Source of the DNA: Pseudomonadota bacterium
Lineage (GTDB): Bacteria > Pseudomonadota > Gammaproteobacteria > Xanthomonadales > Rhodanobacteraceae
Assembly: GCA_021798675.1 (NCBI GenBank)
Contig: JAJZGE010000176.1
Location: 1 to 5,322 of the forward strand
Length of the DNA stretch: 5,322 nt
Direction of reading: 5' to 3'
Shown: piece by piece, positions 1 to 5,322 of the stretch
Numbering within the stretch: the first letter of the stretch is position 1
Layout: each line of letters begins with the position of its first letter
Translations under genes and position numbers: made by a program
Notes under the pieces: generated by a model
What the model was told of the DNA's origin: nothing
The model's input: only the letters and a program-made list of their open reading frames with translations
Databases searched by the model: none

Positions 1-1
1 G

Positions 2-1861
<1,860 letters not shown>

Positions 1862-1917
1862 GCCCGAACGATACGGTCGCCTCGAACTCGCGTCAGGCGA
1901 ACCCGCCCGGCACCGAC

Positions 1918-1958
1918 TCCCCCCTCTCCCTTCGGGAGAGGGCTAAGGGGTGAGGGTT
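1918..1958. repeat. Short GC-rich intergenic hairpin repeat (REP-like)
   Basis: CCCTCTCCC (1922-1930) pairs perfectly over 9 bp with GGGAGAGGG (1934-1942) around a TTC loop. It is followed by CTAAGGGGTGAGGGTT. On the other strand this reads as a CCCTCACCCC-TTAG-CCCTCTCCC... sequence, a form I recognise as a common dispersed intergenic element in Xanthomonadales and some other GC-rich proteobacteria. The hairpin has no T-run after it, so it is not itself a good intrinsic terminator. It may stabilise the hppA transcript 3' end, or it may be a mobile REP-type unit. Only one copy lies in the window, so its dispersed nature is recalled rather than shown. Confidence 0.65.
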
Positions 1959-1976
1959 CAGGACTTGCGAGATGTT

Positions 1977-2010
1977 GACAAAGACCCGCTTCGGCGGGTC
2001 TTTGTCTTTT
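1977..2010 (+). terminator. Strong rho-independent terminator of hppA
   Basis: GACAAAGACCCGC (1977-1989) pairs without mismatch over 13 bp with GCGGGTCTTTGTC (1994-2006), around a C(TTCG)G tetraloop (1990-1993). TTTT follows immediately (2007-2010). This is a textbook intrinsic terminator and should separate hppA from the peptidase gene downstream. Confidence 0.93.
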
Positions 2011-2053
2011 GCACCCTGACTTTGGTCACGGGCGGTGACGCGCCGCCTGCCGC

Positions 2054-2059
2054 TACGCT
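2054..2059 (+). promoter_or_regulatory. Weak candidate -10 hexamer for the peptidase gene
   Basis: The hppA terminator ends at 2010 and the peptidase starts at 2114, so a promoter is expected between them. TACGCT (2054-2059) has the T-A----T skeleton of a sigma-70 -10 box and would give a leader of about 45-50 bases. I see no good -35 at 16-18 bp spacing. An imperfectly centred GTCAC-N5-GTGAC inverted repeat (2025-2039) lies just upstream and could be an activator or repressor site. Low confidence. Confidence 0.2.
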
Positions 2060-2100
2060 GGAGCGTCGGCGAGCGCTGCGCCCGCCGCATCCATACGCAC

Positions 2101-2106
2101 CGGGGA
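2101..2106 (+). promoter_or_regulatory. Ribosome binding site of the peptidase gene
   Basis: CGGGGA (2101-2106) is a purine-rich Shine-Dalgarno match seven bases before the ATG at 2114. It supports that start, together with the signal peptide that begins exactly there. Confidence 0.6.
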
Positions 2107-2113
2107 ACCTGCG

Positions 2114-4252
2114 ATGAAATCAGTCTGGCTGCTGCTGGCGCTCGGCGTCACACTGGCGGGCATGCACGATGCCCATGCCAACCCGCCCCAACCCGCCGCG
2201 CCGCCTGCGGCCAGCCAGGCCACTGACGATCCCTACCTGTGGCTGGAGGATATCCACGGCGCCCGCTCGATGGACTGGGTCAAGACGCAGAACGCCAGGA
2301 CCACGCGCCAGTTCATCGACAACGCCGAGTTCGTGCAGACCCGCGATCGCATCCTTGAAGTGCTCGACTCCGACGCGCGGATTCCCGGCGTCAACCGGAT
2401 GGGCGACTGGCTGTACAACTTCTGGCGCGACAAGGCGCATCCGCGCGGCATCTGGCGGCGCACCACGCTGGCCGAGTACCGCAAGACCGATCCGAAGTGG
2501 GAACTGCTGCTCGACCTCGATGCGCTGAACCAGGCCGAGGACAAGCGCTGGGTGTTCAAGGGCGTGCAGTGCCTGAGGCCGCAGTACCAGCGCTGCCTGA
2601 TCTCGCTGTCGCCGGACGGCGGCGACGCGGTGACCGTGCGCGAGTTCGACATCCCCAGCAAGGCCTTCGTCAAGGGCGGCTTCGAGCTGCCGGTGGCCAA
2701 GACCGAGGCCGGCTGGATCGATGAAAACACGCTGTATGTCGGCACCGATTTCGGCCCCGGCAGCATGACCGAGTCGAGCTATCCGCGCATCGTGAAGGAG
2801 TGGCAGCGCGGCACGCCGCTGTCAGCCGCCAGCACCGTGTACGCGGGCAAGCCGACCGATCTGGCGGTCAGCGCCTTCCACGACCCCACGCCCGGCTTCG
2901 CGCGCGACTTCGTCACGGTCGCCAAGGATTTCTTCCACAGCGAGCTGTACCAGCGCACGGGCGACAAGCTCATCCGCATCGACGTGCCGTCCGACGCCAG
3001 CGCCGACGCCCATCGCCAGTGGCTGCTGGTGCAGACGCGCTCGGCGTGGACGGTCGGTGGCACCACCTACCCGTCCGGTGCGCTGCTGGCGACGAAGTTC
3101 GACGATTTCATGGCCGGCAAGCGCGCCTTCAGCGTGCTGTTCCGGCCGGACGCGCATACCTCGCTCGCCTCGTACAACTGGACCCGGCATCACCTGCTGC
3201 TGGACGTGCTGGACGACGTCAAGAGCCGGCTGGAAGTGCTGACGCCGCCGCCAGCCGGCTCAGCCACCCGCGCGTGGCAACGCCAGGCCCTGCCCGGCGC
3301 GTCGGCGATGAGCACGATCAGCGTGGTCGACACCGACCCCGACCGCAGCGACGAGTACTGGCTCGACGTCACTGGTTTCCTCACCCCATCCGCGCTGCAG
3401 CGTGGCGTGCTGGGCAGCGTGCCGGCCGAGACACTCAAGCAGGAGCCGGTGTTTTTCGATGCCGCCAGATTCCGCGTCAGCCAGCACTTCGTGCATTCGA
3501 AGGACGGCACCCGCGTGCCGTATTTCGAGATCGCGCCGAAAGACCTGCGGCTGGACGGCGCCAACCGCACGCTGCTGTACGGCTACGGCGGCTTCGAGGT
3601 GTCGCTGCAGCCGTACTACAGCGGCAGCGTCGGCCGCGCGTGGCTGGACCGCGGCGGCGTCTACGTGGTGGCGAACATCCGCGGCGGCGGCGAATACGGC
3701 CCGGCCTGGCACCAGGCCGCGCTGAAAGCGAAGCGCCCGCGCGCCTACGAGGATTTCGCCGCGGTCGCCGAAGACCTGATCCGCCGCGGCGTGACCTCCG
3801 CGCAGCATCTGGGTGCCGAAGGCGGCAGCAACGGCGGCCTGCTGATGGGCAACATGCTGACGACCTATCCGCAGCTGTTCGGCGCGATCGCCTGCGAGGT
3901 GCCGCTGCTGGACATGAAGCGCTACACCCACCTGTCCGCCGGCGCCTCATGGATGGCCGAATACGGCAATCCGGACACGGCCGACTGGAACTTCATCAGG
4001 ACCTTCTCGCCTTACCAGAAAGTGAGGCAGGGCGTGCACTATCCACCGGTGCTGTTCTATACCACCACCAGCGACGACCGCGTCGGTCCGGTGCAGGCGC
4101 GCAAGATGGCCGCGAAGATGGAAGGCATGGGCTACCGCAATGTGTGGTTCTACGAGAATCTGGAAGGCGGCCACGGCGCCGGCGCGGACAACAAGCAGGC
4201 CGCACTGATGCATGCGCTGGCCTACGATTTCCTGTGGGACCAGCTGAAGTAG
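2114..4252 (+). CDS. Secreted prolyl oligopeptidase-family serine peptidase (MEROPS S9A)
   Basis: This 712-residue peptidase is predicted to be exported to the periplasm or beyond and to cut short peptides after proline. Residues 1-22 form a signal peptide (Lys2, a hydrophobic core, and AHA before Asn23). A Pro/Ala-rich linker leads to DDPYLWLEDIHG (about 38-49), the usual start of S9A enzymes. A beta-propeller gating domain follows to about residue 440, then the alpha/beta-hydrolase domain. In that domain I see LYGYGGFE with the oxyanion Tyr491, ANIRGGGEYGPAWH, GGSNGG with nucleophile Ser572, Trp613 in ASWMAEYG, SDDRVG with Asp654 and Arg656, and EGGHG with His687. Spacings of Tyr to Ser (81) and Ser to Trp (41) equal those of porcine prolyl oligopeptidase (Tyr473, Ser554, Trp595), so the proline pocket looks intact. 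No clear terminator follows the stop. Membership of S9A is near certain; exact substrate is not known. No gene symbol is standard for this paralogue. Confidence 0.93.
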   Translation: MKSVWLLLALGVTLAGMHDAHANPPQPAAPPAASQATDDPYLWLEDIHGARSMDWVKTQNARTTRQFIDNAEFVQTRDRILEVLDSDARIPGVNRMGDWLYNFWRDKAHPRGIWRRTTLAEYRKTDPKWELLLDLDALNQAEDKRWVFKGVQCLRPQYQRCLISLSPDGGDAVTVREFDIPSKAFVKGGFELPVAKTEAGWIDENTLYVGTDFGPGSMTESSYPRIVKEWQRGTPLSAASTVYAGKPTDLAVSAFHDPTPGFARDFVTVAKDFFHSELYQRTGDKLIRIDVPSDASADAHRQWLLVQTRSAWTVGGTTYPSGALLATKFDDFMAGKRAFSVLFRPDAHTSLASYNWTRHHLLLDVLDDVKSRLEVLTPPPAGSATRAWQRQALPGASAMSTISVVDTDPDRSDEYWLDVTGFLTPSALQRGVLGSVPAETLKQEPVFFDAARFRVSQHFVHSKDGTRVPYFEIAPKDLRLDGANRTLLYGYGGFEVSLQPYYSGSVGRAWLDRGGVYVVANIRGGGEYGPAWHQAALKAKRPRAYEDFAAVAEDLIRRGVTSAQHLGAEGGSNGGLLMGNMLTTYPQLFGAIACEVPLLDMKRYTHLSAGASWMAEYGNPDTADWNFIRTFSPYQKVRQGVHYPPVLFYTTTSDDRVGPVQARKMAAKMEGMGYRNVWFYENLEGGHGAGADNKQAALMHALAYDFLWDQLK

Positions 4253-4287
4253 GGCGCGCCCTGCCCTGATCGCGGGCGCCGGGCGCC
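4251..4287. repeat. Small GC palindrome and tandem heptamer after the peptidase stop
   Basis: AGGGCGCGCCCT (4251-4262) is a perfect 12-bp palindrome overlapping the TAG stop. GGGCGCC is then repeated directly at 4274-4280 and 4281-4287. GCGCCC (4256-4261) can also pair with GGGCGC (4274-4279). None of these structures is followed by a T-run, so an intrinsic terminator is not supported. They may simply reflect GC-rich sequence. Confidence 0.4.
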
Positions 4288-4304
4288 GATGCCGGCTCCT
4301 GCAG

Positions 4305-4310
4305 TAAGCT
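4305..4310 (+). promoter_or_regulatory. Weak candidate -10 hexamer for the oxygenase gene
   Basis: TAAGCT (4305-4310) stands out in a GC-rich 87-base gap and would place a transcript start near 4317, about 22 bases before the ATG at 4340. No convincing -35 is visible (the region holds GGCGCC). If it is real, the ATG at 4289 lies upstream of the transcript and cannot be used. Confidence 0.25.
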
Positions 4311-4339
4311 TTGTGCGTTCACCCGCCGACCGTGCCGCC

Positions 4340-5200
4340 ATGCATCCACGCACCACCATCAGCCCCGCATTGCGCGAATGGATCCTCGCCACCACGCGCG
4401 CCGGCCACGGCGTACCGGAGGTGCTGCGGCTGCTGAAGGAGAGTGGCTACGATCCGCGCCAGAGCCGCAGCATGCTGGCCGAGGTATTGAAGCTGCCGCT
4501 GGCGGCGCTCACGGCCACCACCAGCGGCGCGGTCGGCTTGCCCGGCGGCCTGCGACCGACCCACCCGCGGCCACCCGAAGTCACGGTGGCGGGGCATACA
4601 TTGCAGGTTTCGCTCAGCGTGGAGGCGCCGCCGCTGCGCGTGCTGGAAGGCCTGCTGTCCGAACATGAGTGCGCCGAGCTGATCGAACTGGCCCGACCGC
4701 GGCTGCAGCGCGCCCGCACCGTCGACAGCGAAGGCCGGCATCAGGTGGATCAGCGACGCACCAGCGAAGGCATGTTCTTCGCCCTCGACGAGCTGCCGCT
4801 GGTGGGCCGGATCGAGCAGCGCCTCGCTGCGCTGCTGGGCATGCCGGCCAGTCACGGCGAGGGGCTGCAGATCCTGCACTACCTGCCCGGCCAGGAATAC
4901 GAGCCGCACTTCGACTGGTTCGATGCGCAGCAGCCCGGCTACGCCGCGATCACCGCCGCCGGCGGCCAGCGCGTGGCCAGCGTGGTGATGTATCTCAATA
5001 CCCCGGCGCAGGGCGGCGGCACCGCGTTTCCGGCGCTCGGCCTGACGGTTACGGCGCGGCGCGGTTCAGCCGTCTATTTCGCCTACGAAGGCGGCGACCG
5101 CAGCTCGCTGCATGCGGGCCTGCCGGTGCTCGCCGGCGAGAAATGGATCGCCACCAAGTGGCTGCGCGAGCGGCCTTATCGGTACCAGGCGCAGGCCTAG
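4340..5200 (+). CDS. 2-oxoglutarate/Fe(II)-dependent oxygenase, prolyl 4-hydroxylase type
   Basis: This 286-residue enzyme is predicted to be cytoplasmic (no signal peptide). It would couple 2-oxoglutarate decarboxylation to hydroxylation of a target, probably a prolyl residue. Residues about 8-50 form a small helical, UBA-like domain (LREWILATTRAGHGVPEVLRLL...). After a linker comes the double-stranded beta-helix domain: VLEGLLSEHECAELIELA, RTSEGMFF (Arg140-Phe147), YEPHFDWFD with iron ligands His190 and Asp192, distal His258 in SSLHAG, and Lys268 in GEKW for the 2-oxoglutarate carboxylate. The His258-Lys268 spacing of 10 and the HxD-to-His spacing of 68 resemble collagen prolyl 4-hydroxylase (His412, Asp414, His483, Lys493). 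The substrate cannot be read from sequence. An in-frame ATG at 4289 would add 17 residues of unremarkable sequence. Neither start has a clear Shine-Dalgarno; I prefer 4340 because the extension does not look domain-like and overlaps a candidate -10 box. A hairpin terminator lies 22 bases after the stop. Confidence 0.87.
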   Translation: MHPRTTISPALREWILATTRAGHGVPEVLRLLKESGYDPRQSRSMLAEVLKLPLAALTATTSGAVGLPGGLRPTHPRPPEVTVAGHTLQVSLSVEAPPLRVLEGLLSEHECAELIELARPRLQRARTVDSEGRHQVDQRRTSEGMFFALDELPLVGRIEQRLAALLGMPASHGEGLQILHYLPGQEYEPHFDWFDAQQPGYAAITAAGGQRVASVVMYLNTPAQGGGTAFPALGLTVTARRGSAVYFAYEGGDRSSLHAGLPVLAGEKWIATKWLRERPYRYQAQA

Positions 5201-5221
5201 AACGCTGTCGTGCGGATCACT

Positions 5222-5245
5222 GCTGCTGCGCTGCAGCAGCGTTTT
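5222..5245 (+). terminator. Probable rho-independent terminator of the oxygenase gene
   Basis: GCTGCTGC (5222-5229) pairs over 8 bp with GCAGCAGC (5233-5240) around a GCT loop, then G and TTTT (5242-5245). The stem is perfect but the T-run is short, so termination may be partial. It lies 22 bases after the oxygenase stop. Confidence 0.6.
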
Positions 5246-5249
5246 GGCG

Positions 5250-5255
5250 TATCCT
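5250..5255 (+). promoter_or_regulatory. Candidate -10 hexamer for the last gene
   Basis: TATCCT (5250-5255) matches TATAAT at four of six positions and sits 38 bases before the ATG at 5293. A -35 box at normal spacing would fall inside the terminator stem (around 5227-5232, TGCGCT), which is a poor match to TTGACA. Confidence 0.35.
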
Positions 5256-5281
5256 TGCCGACTGACTTTCCATCCCTCGCC

Positions 5282-5286
5282 AAGGA
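5282..5286 (+). promoter_or_regulatory. Ribosome binding site of the last gene
   Basis: AAGGA (5282-5286) is a good Shine-Dalgarno core six bases before the ATG at 5293, and fixes the start of the gene that runs off the right edge. Confidence 0.7.
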
Positions 5287-5292
5287 CACCCC

Positions 5293-5322
5293 ATGGGTTT
5301 GCATCTTGTCTCCGCCGGCCGC
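5293..5322 (+). CDS. ppa: Probable soluble inorganic pyrophosphatase, first ten codons only
   Basis: Only MGLHLVSAGR is visible before the window ends. The first residues of family I inorganic pyrophosphatases from Xanthomonadales, as I recall them, read M-G-L-x-L-V-x-A-G-K/R, and E. coli Ppa begins MSLLNVPAGK. The product would hydrolyse cytoplasmic PPi to phosphate and pull biosynthetic reactions forward. A good Shine-Dalgarno (AAGGA) and a candidate -10 box precede it. No catalytic residue is in view, so the call rests on a ten-residue resemblance plus the presence of the other pyrophosphatase gene nearby. That a protein-coding gene starts here is much more certain than its identity. Confidence 0.6.
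   Translation, partial: MGLHLVSAGR

Noticed and set aside
1921..1942. The CCCTCTCCC hairpin as the hppA terminator
   Set aside because: It has no T-run; the hairpin at 1977-2010 with TTTT is the better terminator.
1893..2090. A 65-codon open frame on the - strand in the hppA-peptidase spacer
   Set aside because: Its sequence (LSRRERG and similar) is the translation of the hairpin repeat and the terminator, a well-known source of false small proteins.
3260..3931. A 223-codon open frame on the - strand opposite the peptidase catalytic domain
   Set aside because: Ala/Val/Arg-rich translation without motifs, lying antisense to a strongly conserved coding region.
2800..4269. A 489-codon open frame on the + strand inside the peptidase gene
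   Set aside because: It is very rich in Arg, Ala and Gly with no recognisable domain, and lies in a different frame from the peptidase, whose catalytic motifs span the same DNA. Long shadow frames are expected at this G+C.
4253..4288. An intrinsic terminator after the peptidase
   Set aside because: GC-rich palindromes are present but no T-run follows, and the best alternative stem is only 6 bp.

Overview
The window is ordinary chromosomal DNA, about two-thirds G+C by eye. It probably comes from a gammaproteobacterium of the Xanthomonadales, with Rhodanobacteraceae (Rhodanobacter, Dyella and relatives) or Xanthomonadaceae most likely. This rests on the codon style, the protein sequences, the CCCTCTCCC/GGGAGAGGG-type intergenic hairpin repeat, and the first ten residues of the last gene (MGLHLVSAGR). 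The taxonomic call is inference from memory of these families, not a search result. All genes are on the + strand. I see no phage, IS, CRISPR, tRNA or rRNA sequence.

Layout. (1) From the left edge to 1861 lies the 3' nine-tenths of hppA, a membrane-bound proton-pumping pyrophosphatase of the K+-independent subtype. It ends in a small in-frame triplication (Leu-Ile-Pro x3). (2) The spacer 1862-2113 holds a short GC-rich hairpin repeat (about 1918-1958), a very strong rho-independent terminator (1977-2010), and the upstream region of the next gene. (3) 2114-4252 encodes a secreted prolyl oligopeptidase-family (S9A) serine peptidase with an intact signal peptide, catalytic triad and proline-pocket tryptophan. 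(4) 4340-5200 (alternative start 4289) encodes a 2-oxoglutarate/Fe(II) oxygenase of the prolyl 4-hydroxylase type, with a complete HxD...H...K active site and a small helical N-terminal domain. It ends at a hairpin plus T-run (5222-5245). (5) From 5293 to the right edge are the first ten codons of what is probably ppa, the soluble family I inorganic pyrophosphatase.

How the genes relate. If the last call is right, two unrelated pyrophosphatases, one that conserves the energy of PPi as a proton gradient and one that dissipates it as heat, bracket two proline-related enzymes. The strong terminator after hppA and the hairpin before ppa argue that these are separate transcription units. The peptidase is exported while the oxygenase appears cytoplasmic, so there is no direct evidence that they share a pathway. 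No clear terminator separates the peptidase from the oxygenase, so read-through between them is possible. I found no convincing undescribed system. The most interesting points are the HppA tail repeat, the pyrophosphatase bracketing, and the uncharacterised prolyl hydroxylase with its extra N-terminal domain.
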